The notes under the pieces: model-generated
What the model saw: only the letters and a program-made list of their open reading frames with translations
Databases searched by the model: none
Told to the model about the DNA's origin: nothing
Made by a program: the position numbers and the translations under genes
In this document: piece after piece, positions 26,214 to 34,784 of the stretch
How positions within the stretch are numbered: the stretch's first letter is position 1
How the letters are laid out: each line of letters opens with the position of its first letter
Assembly (NCBI GenBank): GCA_963814905.1
Contig: CAWFEM010000008.1
Location: 62,001 to 126,000 of the forward strand
Origin: DASWJZ01 sp963814905
GTDB lineage: Bacteria > Pseudomonadota > Alphaproteobacteria > Rhizobiales > Afifellaceae
DNA: 64,000 nt
Direction of reading: 5' to 3'

Positions 26214-26666
26214 GTGGGCTCGCCCCGAACGTTCCGAAGCATCGTCGGCGTTGCCACGTCGGTGGCTTTCATATGCGCCTCGGCACCCGCCTCTGCCGAG
26301 CAGGCGGCGGAAATCGCCCGGCTGGTGCAAATGCAGGGGACGGTTCTTGTCGATACCGGTTCAGGCTTTGTGCGCGTCCTCGATGACGTGGGCTTAAGGC
26401 CCGGCGACCGCGTTCTGGTCGCGGACGACGGCGGCGCGCTTCTCGACTACGGCGACAATTGCACGGTGCCGCTTGAGGCGCCGTCCATGACGGTCGTGGA
26501 GGAAGCGGCATGTTCCACCACGACGCAGGCGGAGACGACGCCCGCGGCGGAGGACGGATCCTCCCTGGCGGCGGGCATTGCCATCCTGGGCCTGGGCGGC
26601 CTCGGCGTAGGCGGCTATTTCATCTACAAGTCGGTGACTGAGGACGAGGACAGCATGAGCCCCTGA
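26214..26666 (+). CDS. Exported FecR-like small protein with C-terminal hydrophobic anchor
   Basis: A 150-residue protein starting at GTG 26214 behind AGAAGGGGG. It has a signal peptide to about residue 28 (VATSVAFICASAPASA), then a FecR-type beta region (GTVLVDTGSGFVRVLDDVGL, RPGDRVLVADDGGALLDYG, a cysteine pair), a threonine-rich linker, and a glycine-rich hydrophobic end (GIAILGLGGLGVGGYFIYK) that may anchor it. Function unknown. It converges with a second FecR-like gene. Confidence 0.6.
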   Translation: MGSPRTFRSIVGVATSVAFICASAPASAEQAAEIARLVQMQGTVLVDTGSGFVRVLDDVGLRPGDRVLVADDGGALLDYGDNCTVPLEAPSMTVVEEAACSTTTQAETTPAAEDGSSLAAGIAILGLGGLGVGGYFIYKSVTEDEDSMSP

Positions 26667-26721
26667 CGCTGTCGGGGGCTCACGGAGACTGCCTCTGCGC
26701 GGCGCGGTCCGTTCCTTGCCG

Positions 26722-27150
26722 CTATCCCCGAACGCCGATCGTCATCGTCGGTGTCTTGATCGTATAGGCGTCGTCGGGGCTGTTGCCGCTGATGAAGCGG
26801 AACGTGCCCTTGAGCGCGGTGATCGTGACGTCGCGCGCGGTGTAATCCGCGTTGAAAACGAAACGGTCGATCGTGAGGCGCGAGTTCGGGCCGATCACGA
26901 TGCGCGTGTTGTCGATGAAGATGATCTGCGCCAGGCCTTCGCTGCTGGCGACAATCTCGTCGCCAACGAAAACGGCGCCCTGTAGCTCGATCATGCGGCG
27001 CCCGCCGGGTCCGGTGGCGTTGACCGCCGGGTCGACCTTCACTGCCTTGCCGCTCGGCTCCATCGCCGCGGCCGGGTTTGCAAGGGTCAGCGTCGCGGCG
27101 ATGCAAGCGGCGGCTGCGACGGGGAAGACGATCTTCGCGATGCTCATCAT
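26722..27150 (-). CDS. FecR-domain periplasmic protein
   Basis: A 142-residue protein starting at ATG 27150 behind GGAGG. It has a signal peptide (SIAKIVFPVAAAACIAATLTLANPAAA), then the FecR-like core: VFVGDEIVASSEGLAQIIFIDNTRIVIGPNSRL and LKGTFRFISG, ending TPTMTIGVRG. FecR domains sense or present extracytoplasmic signals to sigma-factor systems, but no ECF sigma factor is adjacent. The two FecR-like genes at 26.2 and 26.7 kb face each other. Confidence 0.75.
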   Translation of the reverse strand: MMSIAKIVFPVAAAACIAATLTLANPAAAMEPSGKAVKVDPAVNATGPGGRRMIELQGAVFVGDEIVASSEGLAQIIFIDNTRIVIGPNSRLTIDRFVFNADYTARDVTITALKGTFRFISGNSPDDAYTIKTPTMTIGVRG

Positions 27151-27360
27151 GGCACATCCTCCGTGCTCCGGCCTTGCCGGCTTTCCATGGCCACGGAGAC
27201 TGCCGCCGCCCCGTTGCGCCGGCATGTCGCGGCCGGGAGGAAGCGGTTTCGTCGCGGTGGGCGCGACGCAACGAAGAGGGTTAAGATTTCGTCTCGACCG
27301 GCCCGCAAGCAATGCGCCGGGGAAATCCGCGGAACGACGCCCCGCGAAGGCGTGCCGGCT

Positions 27361-28440
27361 CTATTCCGCCGGCACCATCGCTTCCTGCGGCTCCTTGCGG
27401 CGATGCGGGCGGTCGATCCGCGCCCAGGCGGGCCGCTCGAACAGGAACTTGCCGTAGCCCGTGGTCTGGACCAGCGCGTAGAGCAGGATCGGTCCGGCGA
27501 TGCCGCAGAGCGTGACAAGGACGGAGATCGTGCCGACATCGGTGATCACCGCCGTCTTCAGGAGCAGCGTGCGGGACAGCGCCATCGGCAGGAAGAAGGA
27601 GAGGTAGATCACGATCGAATGCTCGCCGAGCCACCTGAACGCCGGCGCCGCGGGGGAGCGGGTGATGAGCGTCGCTCCGGTGATGACGGCCATTGCGCCG
27701 GCAAGACCGAGCGCGAGGCTGACGCCGGGCAGGGTGCTGTAGCCGTTGAAAACGAAGACGGCCTCAAGCACGGCCCAGAGCGCCAGCCCGGTGATTGCCG
27801 TCCCACGCTCGGCGGAAGCCTCGCTGGCGAAGCGGAAGACCAGCTTCGCGAAGACGTAGCCGCTGTAGAAATAGACGAAGCGGGAGGCGAATTCGTCGAT
27901 CAGCACCGAGCCGGTGTGGATGTGCGCGGCCTCCAGCACCGCGGCAGCGATCCAGACGATCGGCCACGGCACGTCTTTCAGGACCCGTGTCACGAGCAGG
28001 AAGAGCGCCAGGTGGTAGATGAACCAGAGCGTTCCCCACGGCTCGATATAGGCCATGAGATATTGCTGGATGAGCCCCTCCCATCCGGCCTCCGCAGCGA
28101 TCCCCGGCGCCTTCAGCGCGAACTGGATGGTCAGCCACAGCGCGTAGAAATAGAAGAAGTGCAGCACCTTGCGGTCGAGATAGACCCGCCACGGCGCATC
28201 GATCCGCCGTGCCAGGAAGAGGCCGGCGATCAGGAAGAAGTCCGGCATGCGGAACGGCCGCGCGAACTCCACCACGTAGCCCATCCAGCCCGGCTCGCCG
28301 GCCGCCTTTTCGACGCCGAGCGTGGAATGCATCATCACCACCATGACGATGCAGATGCCCTTGGCGACGTCGACCCAATCGACGCGCCCGTTCGTCGCAG
28401 CGGTCACAGCGCTCGCTGGAGCGCTCACGGGTGCGTTCAT
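27361..28440 (-). CDS. Acyltransferase 3 family membrane protein
   Basis: A 359-residue protein with about ten membrane segments. The N-terminal RVDWVDVAKGICIVMVVMMHS carries the conserved histidine of the acyltransferase 3 family after the Asp-Lys-Gly core, and RPFRMPDFFLIAGLFLARR follows. These enzymes O-acetylate or succinylate cell-surface glycans. No glycan operon is adjacent, so the acceptor is unknown. The start at ATG 28440 gives a short, proline-alanine-rich head. Confidence 0.82.
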   Translation of the reverse strand: MNAPVSAPASAVTAATNGRVDWVDVAKGICIVMVVMMHSTLGVEKAAGEPGWMGYVVEFARPFRMPDFFLIAGLFLARRIDAPWRVYLDRKVLHFFYFYALWLTIQFALKAPGIAAEAGWEGLIQQYLMAYIEPWGTLWFIYHLALFLLVTRVLKDVPWPIVWIAAAVLEAAHIHTGSVLIDEFASRFVYFYSGYVFAKLVFRFASEASAERGTAITGLALWAVLEAVFVFNGYSTLPGVSLALGLAGAMAVITGATLITRSPAAPAFRWLGEHSIVIYLSFFLPMALSRTLLLKTAVITDVGTISVLVTLCGIAGPILLYALVQTTGYGKFLFERPAWARIDRPHRRKEPQEAMVPAE

Positions 28441-28604
28441 GAAGGGACTCCTCGGGCTTTCCGCATGCCGCTCTTGTGGGGAGTTCCGCCGTTGCTGTCG
28501 CCTCAATCCTGAAGAGAAGGTAAATACGGAAAGGGCTTTGATCTGCCCGTCAAATCGCCCAATTTGGCGTCGAAACCGCCATCTGGGGCAAAGCTGGAAA
28601 GAGA

Positions 28605-30770
28605 ATGGCAGGCCGCAAGAACCCGCGCCGGATCGAGCCGAAATTTGTTGCCGGCGAACCGGTGACGATCAACCTGCCGGCGGAGGTGCGGGAGACGCGG
28701 CCCGGAAAGGGCTCGTCGGGCGGCAAATCCTCCAAGCGGCGCGGCAAGGGGAAGAAGCCCAAGCGCGGCGCGCGTGAGCGCCGCCGTCGCTCGCTCGTCG
28801 GGCGGGCTTTCCGGCTCCTCGTCATGCTCGGCGTGTGGGTCGTGCTCGCCGCCGTCGGCATGGTCGCCTATTTCGCCGCGGATCTGCGCAGCGCGTCGGA
28901 ATGGCGCGTTCCGGAGCGCCCGCCGAACATCCAGATTCTCGCCGTCGACGGACGGCTGATCGGCAATCGCGGCGACACCGGCGGCGAGGCGGTAAGCCTT
29001 TCCGACCTCCCCTCCTATGTCCCCAATGCGGTGATCGCCATCGAGGATCGCCGCTTCCGCACCCATCACGGCGTCGACCCGGTCGGCCTCTTGCGCGCCG
29101 TCGCCAAGAACGTCTTCGCCGGCGGTGTCGTGGAGGGCGGGTCCACGCTCACCCAGCAGCTCGCCAAGAACATGTTCCTGACGCCCGAGCGCTCGCTCAA
29201 GCGCAAGGTGCAGGAGGTGATCCTCTCGCTCTGGCTGGAGACGAAATTCTCCAAGGACCAGATCCTGGAGATGTATCTGAACCGGGTCTATTTCGGTTCC
29301 GGCGCCTATGGCATCGAAGCCGCCGCCACGCGCTATTTCAATGTCGACGCGCGCGATCTGACCCTGCCGCAGGCGGCCACGCTCGCCGGCGTGCTGCCGG
29401 CGCCGAGCCGCTACGCCCCGAACAAGAACCCCGACGCCGCGCGCCAGCGCGAGACCCTGGTGCTCGCAGCGATGGCCGATGAGGGCTACATCACGCCGGC
29501 CCAGGCGAAAGAGGCGCGCGAGGCGCCCGTCGACGCCGCCAACTATCACCTGAAACGCGCCGGCAACTACATCGCCGACTGGGTGATGGACCAGCTTCCC
29601 TATCATCTCGGCGTCGTGGAGCAGGACGTCGTGGTGGAGACGACGGTCGACCTCGACCTGCAGGACGCGGCGGAGGCCGCCGTCGCCGATACCCTCGACG
29701 AGGAGGGCGTCAAATACGGCGTCGGCGAGGGCGCGATGGCCGTCATCGACGGGACAGGCGCGGTGCGCGCGCTGGTCGGCGGGCGCTCCTACGCGGAAAG
29801 CCAGTTCAACCGCGCCGTGGAAGCGCGCCGCCAGCCGGGCTCCGCCTTCAAGCCGTTCGTCTATCTGACGGCAATCGAGAAGCTCGGCTACCGCCCCGAC
29901 ACGGTGATGATCGACGAGCCGGTGACCTTCGGCAATTGGTCGCCGCAGAATTATGACGGCAAGTTCCGCGGGCCGGTCACGCTGATCGACGCGCTTGCCC
30001 ACTCGATCAACACGATCGCCGCCCAGCTCGCCGACCAGGTGACGCCGGAAGCCGTGGTGCAGACGGCGAAACGCATGGGCATCAATTCCGCGCTCGGTGC
30101 CGTGCCCTCCATCGCGCTCGGCACCTCGGAGGTTTCGCTCCTCGAATTGACCGACGCCTACGTGCCGTTCTCGAACGGCGGCTATTCGGTGCTCCCCTTC
30201 GTGGTGCAGCGGGTCAGGACGCCCAAGGGCGACGTGCTCTTCGACCGCAGCGCCTCCAGCGCCAACCGCGTGATCAGCCTGGAGAGCGTCGCACTGATGA
30301 ACTACATGCTGCAGACGACGGTGGAGATGGGGACCGGCACGCGCGCGCGCCTCTCCGGCTGGCCGGCCGGCGGCAAGACCGGGACGAGCCAGAATTTCCG
30401 CGATGCCTGGTTCGTCGGCTACACGGCGAACCTGACCGCCGGCGTCTGGGTGGGCAACGACACCGACGCGCCGACCAAGCACGCCTCCGGCGCCAACGTG
30501 CCAGCCGAGATCTGGTCGAAATTCATGACCAAGGCGCACCAGGGCGTGCCGGCGCAGCAGCTGCCGGGGACCGACCTCGTCGCATATCTCCTGTCGCAGC
30601 CGACGCCGGGCTCCAATCTCGGCTGGGGGCCGGACGGCGGCACGCCGGAGGAGCGCGCGACCAACGAGCAGCGCTCGCGCAATTGGCTCTTCGGCGACGA
30701 CAGCCCGCCGCGGAGACCGCCCGAAGGCGGTCAGGTGCGCGGGTTCTTCCAGAGGCTTTTCGGGGGCTGA
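28605..30770 (+). CDS. Class A penicillin-binding protein (PBP1a type)
   Basis: A bifunctional peptidoglycan synthase of 721 residues. It has a very basic cytoplasmic N-terminus (residues 33-63), one transmembrane segment around 66-90, then the GT51 glycosyltransferase with the catalytic glutamate in AIEDRRFRTHHG and EGGSTLTQQLAKN. The transpeptidase has the SxxK nucleophile in RQPGSAFKPF, the SIN motif and KTGTSQ. A proline- and glycine-rich tail ends the protein. It acts in the periplasm during wall growth. Confidence 0.93.
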   Translation: MAGRKNPRRIEPKFVAGEPVTINLPAEVRETRPGKGSSGGKSSKRRGKGKKPKRGARERRRRSLVGRAFRLLVMLGVWVVLAAVGMVAYFAADLRSASEWRVPERPPNIQILAVDGRLIGNRGDTGGEAVSLSDLPSYVPNAVIAIEDRRFRTHHGVDPVGLLRAVAKNVFAGGVVEGGSTLTQQLAKNMFLTPERSLKRKVQEVILSLWLETKFSKDQILEMYLNRVYFGSGAYGIEAAATRYFNVDARDLTLPQAATLAGVLPAPSRYAPNKNPDAARQRETLVLAAMADEGYITPAQAKEAREAPVDAANYHLKRAGNYIADWVMDQLPYHLGVVEQDVVVETTVDLDLQDAAEAAVADTLDEEGVKYGVGEGAMAVIDGTGAVRALVGGRSYAESQFNRAVEARRQPGSAFKPFVYLTAIEKLGYRPDTVMIDEPVTFGNWSPQNYDGKFRGPVTLIDALAHSINTIAAQLADQVTPEAVVQTAKRMGINSALGAVPSIALGTSEVSLLELTDAYVPFSNGGYSVLPFVVQRVRTPKGDVLFDRSASSANRVISLESVALMNYMLQTTVEMGTGTRARLSGWPAGGKTGTSQNFRDAWFVGYTANLTAGVWVGNDTDAPTKHASGANVPAEIWSKFMTKAHQGVPAQQLPGTDLVAYLLSQPTPGSNLGWGPDGGTPEERATNEQRSRNWLFGDDSPPRRPPEGGQVRGFFQRLFGG

Positions 30771-30787
30771 CGCGCCTCGAACTCTGA

Positions 30788-31522
30788 CTAGCGTGCGCGC
30801 CCGACCGCGGCGAGGCTGAGCCCGGTCTTATTCAGCCAGGCGCGCGCCAATGCGTGGTCGGGGTCGAGCTCCTCCACGAGCGCCCAGAACCGCGTCCCGT
30901 GGTTCATGATCCGCAAGTGCGCCACTTCGTGCGCGGCGAGGTAGTCGAGCACCCGCGGCGGCGCCAGGATGAGCCGCCAGGAGAAGGTCAGCACGCGCTG
31001 CGAGGAGCACGAGCCCCAGCGGCTTTTCGGGTCGGCGACGCGGATGCGCGCCGCCTTGCGGCCGACCATCCTCTCATGCCGGGCGACGGCGGCGGAGAGG
31101 TCGCGCCTCGCTTCGCGGCGCAGCCAGTCGGTGACCCGCCGCGCCAGGAATTCCGGCTCGCCGGGGACGCGCAGGACATAGCCTTCGCCGCTCCGCTCGC
31201 AGGTGACCACTCCGCGTCCGCGGCCGGCGCGGATGCGGCAGAGGCGCCCGCGCAGCGGAAAGGTCCCGCCGTCGACGAAGGGGCGGGAGGGGGTCAGCAG
31301 CCGGAGCCGCTCCTCGATCCATTCGATGTGTGTGCGCAGGAAGCGCTCCCCCTCCGAAAGGGCGGTGCGCGACGGCAGGGTCAGGATCGGCAGGCCGAGG
31401 GCTTCGTCGATCCTGAGGATCAGCCGCTGGGCTCTCGGGTTGCGCCGGATCGCCACGGGTATCCGCCGCCCTGCAGCAGCGATGAGAACTTTCTCGGGTC
31501 CGCGTTTCAGGGCGAGGCTCAT
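30788..31522 (-). CDS. YgjP-type M48-like zinc metallopeptidase
   Basis: A 244-residue protein starting at ATG 31522 (MSLALKRGPEKV). It carries the RNPRAQRLILRID stretch, DPKSRWGSCSSQRVLTFSWRLILAP, and the zinc-binding HEVAHLRIMNHGTRFW (HExxH variant), all typical of the YgjP/DUF45 family. The function is unresolved. It faces the penicillin-binding protein gene tail to tail. Confidence 0.85.
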   Translation of the reverse strand: MSLALKRGPEKVLIAAAGRRIPVAIRRNPRAQRLILRIDEALGLPILTLPSRTALSEGERFLRTHIEWIEERLRLLTPSRPFVDGGTFPLRGRLCRIRAGRGRGVVTCERSGEGYVLRVPGEPEFLARRVTDWLRREARRDLSAAVARHERMVGRKAARIRVADPKSRWGSCSSQRVLTFSWRLILAPPRVLDYLAAHEVAHLRIMNHGTRFWALVEELDPDHALARAWLNKTGLSLAAVGRAR

Positions 31523-31577
31523 GGTTGAGCTATTCTTGCCAAGAGTCTCGCGGGCACGGAAGTGGCAAAAATGCAGA

Positions 31578-31597
31578 ACGGGGCCTTTCGGCCCCGT
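31578..31597 (-). terminator. Terminator of the DUF2852 gene
   Basis: ACGGGGCC / GGCCCCGT hairpin; read on the minus strand it is followed after a few bases by ATTTTTG. It separates the DUF2852 gene from the metallopeptidase gene. Confidence 0.6.
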
Positions 31598-31624
31598 CAT
31601 TTCTTCATGACCGTTTTTTAGGCA

Positions 31625-32050
31625 TCAGGCGGCGGGCTGGTCTCCGCTCCCGCCGCGGCTGCGGAACTCGCCCATGAACCGGTCGAATTCCTCCTGGTCT
31701 TTCACCCGGCGGAGCTCGGAGAGGAAGCTCTCGAACTCGGCGCGCATCGCGGCGAGCTTCTGGCGCTCCTCTTCAAGGCGCTGGAGCTCCTGCACCCGGA
31801 ACTCGTCGAAGGCGGCGTTGCCGGTGCGGCCGAAGCCCTGCGGCCCGCGCAGGCCTCGATCGGAGAAGGAACGACACTGGCTCCTGAACGCCTCCGTCCT
31901 GGCGGCGATCTCCTCGCCCCAGATGATCCAGGCGAGCATGGCCAGGCCGAGCGGCCAGAAAACGGCGAAGCCGACGACCATCAGGACGATGTTGAGCGCC
32001 GTCCAGCGGCCGCGCGTGGAGGGCCCCGTCGCGGTTGCGGTTTGCTGCAT
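31625..32050 (-). CDS. DUF2852 family protein
   Basis: A 141-residue protein with one hydrophobic segment (TALNIVLMVVGFAVFWPLGLAMLAWIIWG), the family signature, and a soluble coiled-coil C-terminus (VQELQRLEEERQKLAAMRAEF). Function unknown; it is confined mostly to alphaproteobacteria. The gene stands alone, with a hairpin terminator behind it. Confidence 0.82.
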   Translation of the reverse strand: MQQTATATGPSTRGRWTALNIVLMVVGFAVFWPLGLAMLAWIIWGEEIAARTEAFRSQCRSFSDRGLRGPQGFGRTGNAAFDEFRVQELQRLEEERQKLAAMRAEFESFLSELRRVKDQEEFDRFMGEFRSRGGSGDQPAA

Positions 32051-32154
32051 TGGACTCCCCTTATCTCCAAGGACAAAAGGGACATGGGGAGGCGAAAAGT
32101 TCGGTTCAAGAAAAATCGGACGGCGCCAGCCTGCCGGCGCATCTTCGGCCGCGC

Positions 32155-32334
32155 CCCGTCAGTCGCCAGGTCGCAAGGCTCGAAGACCTCGGTCTGGTGG
32201 AACGCCGCGAAAGTGCCGCCGACCGCCGCGTGCGCGAAGCCGCCGTCACCGCGAAAGGCAAGGCGATGACGGACCTCGTCGATGCCGCCCGCGAAAGGAT
32301 CGGCCGCGCCATTCGCCGCCGACTAGCGCCTTAG
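32155..32334 (+). pseudogene. Remnant of a MarR-family regulator
   Basis: About 60 codons read VSRQVARLEDLGLVERRESAADRRVREAAVTAKGKAMTD, the recognition helix and wing of a MarR regulator of the VSRQVxRLE type. The first helices and the dimerisation C-terminus are missing, and there is no start with a ribosome binding site. I take it as a decayed fragment between two unrelated minus-strand genes; its end overlaps the cyclase gene's end. Confidence 0.65.
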
Positions 32335-33330
32335 CTGCGCGATGACCTCGGAAAGCTGTTCGAGGGCATCGCGCTTGTCGCCTTCGCTCAGCCGGTCCAG
32401 GTCGATGCGGATCGATACGCCGTCACGCTCGCATTCGATGAGCCTGTCCCGTTTGGCCTCATCGAGGAAACGCCTTAGCGCAAACGGTCGAATCTCCCGC
32501 CGGATCCCTTTTGCCTCGATCGAGGGCAGCTCCTCAGCCTCGACCATGTCGCGCACCAGCGCGTACGTTTCATATGAGAGGAGAATGCCACCCGGATCGG
32601 CCTGGTTCTCGAGCCGGGCGGCCAGGTTCACCTCGCCACCGATGATCGTGTAGTCCATCCGCGCTTCGCTGCCGAAATTCCCGACATTGCAGAAGCCGGT
32701 GTTGATGCCGATTCGCATCCGGAACGGATGTTGATATCCTTTGGCGCGCCAGATCGCTTCTAGCTCGCCCATCCGGCGCTGCATGGCGATTGCCATCGCG
32801 ACACACGCTTTGGCGTCCTCCTCGACGCCCTTGGTTTCGGGATCGCCAAAGAACATCAGCATGGCGTCGCCAATAAACTTATCGATGGTCGCCCCATGCG
32901 CGAGGGCGATCTGCGACATCTCGGTGAAGTACTCGTTCAGGAGATCAGCCAGGTCCTCGGCCTGGAGGTCCTCGGTGATCTGGGTGAAGTCCTTGATGTC
33001 GCTGAAAAAGACGGTGAGCTTCTTGCGCTTCGTCTCAAGCGAGACTGCGGTCTCGCTGGAAAAGATCGACTGGAATATCTGCGGCGCGAGGTATTTTGAC
33101 AGCTTGAGCGACAGGCTTTCGAGCTTGCCGTTCTTCTCGTCGACCAGCGCCTTCTGCTCATCGAGCTCGCCGATCGTCTTCTGGTAGAGAACGTCGAAAC
33201 GGTCCTTGGCATTCTCCAGCGCGACCCGGCTTTGCTCGGACCGGGCCACCTTCTTTTCGAAAACGCGCACTTGGCGCTGCAGGGCGGCGATCTGAGACTC
33301 GAGGTCGGCAGTCTCGTCAACATCGGTCAT
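32323..33330 (-). CDS. Class III adenylate/guanylate cyclase with N-terminal coiled coil
   Basis: A 335-residue cytoplasmic cyclase. Residues 1-85 form a coiled coil (ADLESQIAALQRQVRVFEKKV onward). The catalytic domain has FSDIKDFT (first metal Asp), KFIGDAMLMFFGDP (second Asp), INTGFCNVGNFGS and DYTIIGGEVNLAARLE. The adenine-recognition positions look closer to adenylate than guanylate cyclases, but this is uncertain. It is the second gene of a pair with the FIST protein upstream, which suggests that the FIST sensor regulates it. Confidence 0.85.
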   Translation of the reverse strand: MTDVDETADLESQIAALQRQVRVFEKKVARSEQSRVALENAKDRFDVLYQKTIGELDEQKALVDEKNGKLESLSLKLSKYLAPQIFQSIFSSETAVSLETKRKKLTVFFSDIKDFTQITEDLQAEDLADLLNEYFTEMSQIALAHGATIDKFIGDAMLMFFGDPETKGVEEDAKACVAMAIAMQRRMGELEAIWRAKGYQHPFRMRIGINTGFCNVGNFGSEARMDYTIIGGEVNLAARLENQADPGGILLSYETYALVRDMVEAEELPSIEAKGIRREIRPFALRRFLDEAKRDRLIECERDGVSIRIDLDRLSEGDKRDALEQLSEVIAQLRR

Positions 33331-33393
33331 GGACGGACCCCTCTCTCGTGGGACGTCCGGAAATCGGAAATGCCGCGGCCCGATGTTCCCACG

Positions 33394-34554
33394 TCAGGTG
33401 CCCAGGATGAGCGACACGAACGTCTCGTTATGGAATTTCGATGTGGGGTCTTTTGTGTCGAGCGGCCCGATCTCACCGTAGCCGTAGAACCCGCAGACGG
33501 GCACTTGCGAGCCGATCACGGACTGCACGATGTCGATCTCTTCGCCCGTATGGGTCCCAAGCAGAAGCTTCCGCGCCGCGCACGAGAAGATCAATGCCGC
33601 CGTCGGCGTCTTGCCATGCGGATAGTCGGTAAAGGCTTTGCTGATCGATTCCCTGGCGCCCTCAAGAATCGCATTGCGGTCGGCAACGGTGATCTGGACC
33701 ATCGCGCCTTCGCCGACATCGCCGAGATAGTTGATCGCGCCGCTCTCGCGGATCCCTGGCTCCGCGGTAGCGCGCAGGCACGCGACCGCACCCGTTTCGT
33801 CGAGGATCGCGAGCGGGTTTTCCGGCCCTGGAACGGACAGCGCCCCCAGGCGCTGCCGGTAAAAGTCGATGGCCGGGCGGCCGTCGATCTCATGCACCAG
33901 CGTCACTTCGGAACGCGTGACCAGCCCCGGCTCTCCCATCGGCTTCCAGCCGCTCGCAACGGCCACCGAATAGATGAGCGGTCCGGAGAACAAGAGAACC
34001 GGAACGGAGTCGGAGCAAACCTCGCGGCCGCAAAACTGGCGCGTGCCGGTGAGCTTGAAGGCATCGCCTGCGGTGCCGCCGAGAACGGGCACTCCCGCGC
34101 CAAGGGTCTGTCGCAGCGTCTCGACAATCTGCTGCGCGCTGGTCGTAAGACTCTCCGGCAGCGCGATGCAGAGAGCGGGGGACTTCGTGATATTCGCATT
34201 CGCCATTGCGACCGCCTGGGCACAGGCGGCTGCGATGTCCTTGCTGACGTCGCGACCCACACCGGCGGTCATCTCGATGCTGTCAGACCCAAGGAGCATG
34301 AGCACCGTGGAGTCATCACGATAGCCGAGCCGCGAAGAAAACTCGCCATCGGTCGTGCAGCCGATCAGCGCGATGCCGGGCCAGGCGTCGTCGATCCCCT
34401 GGACGAGTTCGTCATGCTCCAGGTCGATGGTGCAAAACAGAATGCCGGCCCGCGGAACGCGATCGTCGAGGTCTTCACGGCACTGCTCGAGCAGCTCTTC
34501 TAGGACGCCTCGCGCATCGATATCTTCGCTATGCGCGGTTACCGCAAAGAACAT
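33394..34554 (-). CDS. FIST-domain sensory protein
   Basis: A 386-residue protein with FIST_N and FIST_C domains, predicted to bind small ligands such as amino acids. Motifs include LIGCTTDGEFSS, LGGTAGDAF, and the C-terminal VCGFYGYGEIGP. It lacks an output domain, and the cyclase gene follows 63 bases downstream on the same strand. FIST proteins often work with separate signal-output proteins, so a ligand-to-cyclic-nucleotide pathway is a reasonable inference. Confidence 0.85.
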   Translation of the reverse strand: MFFAVTAHSEDIDARGVLEELLEQCREDLDDRVPRAGILFCTIDLEHDELVQGIDDAWPGIALIGCTTDGEFSSRLGYRDDSTVLMLLGSDSIEMTAGVGRDVSKDIAAACAQAVAMANANITKSPALCIALPESLTTSAQQIVETLRQTLGAGVPVLGGTAGDAFKLTGTRQFCGREVCSDSVPVLLFSGPLIYSVAVASGWKPMGEPGLVTRSEVTLVHEIDGRPAIDFYRQRLGALSVPGPENPLAILDETGAVACLRATAEPGIRESGAINYLGDVGEGAMVQITVADRNAILEGARESISKAFTDYPHGKTPTAALIFSCAARKLLLGTHTGEEIDIVQSVIGSQVPVCGFYGYGEIGPLDTKDPTSKFHNETFVSLILGT

Positions 34555-34784
34555 AAGCCCTCCAAAGGCATTCCCCCGGAGCCAAGATAGGCGAAATGTC
34601 AGCGGGCAGGGGACAAATCGACCCGACGTGCCGGTGCGACCGCCTTAGCGTTTGGCACGCACGCGGAACTACGGACATGGAATGGTCGGGATTGGCTCAA
34701 TCTCGGACTTGGCGGTGAACCGGGCAGTGCCGGCGAGAAGGCGGAGTGCGGGCGGATTGGCCGCGCGAAGAAAGGAATGCCCGC

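Noticed and set aside
28503..30539. Long minus-strand open frame (678 codons) antisense to the penicillin-binding protein
   Set aside because: It is the shadow of a GC-rich gene: arginine, alanine and histidine rich, with no recognisable domain, while the plus strand has all PBP motifs.
34640..34670. TTGGCACGCACGCGGAAC as a further sigma54 promoter
   Set aside because: The GG-to-GC spacing is wrong (GA at the required position) and no gene follows on that strand.
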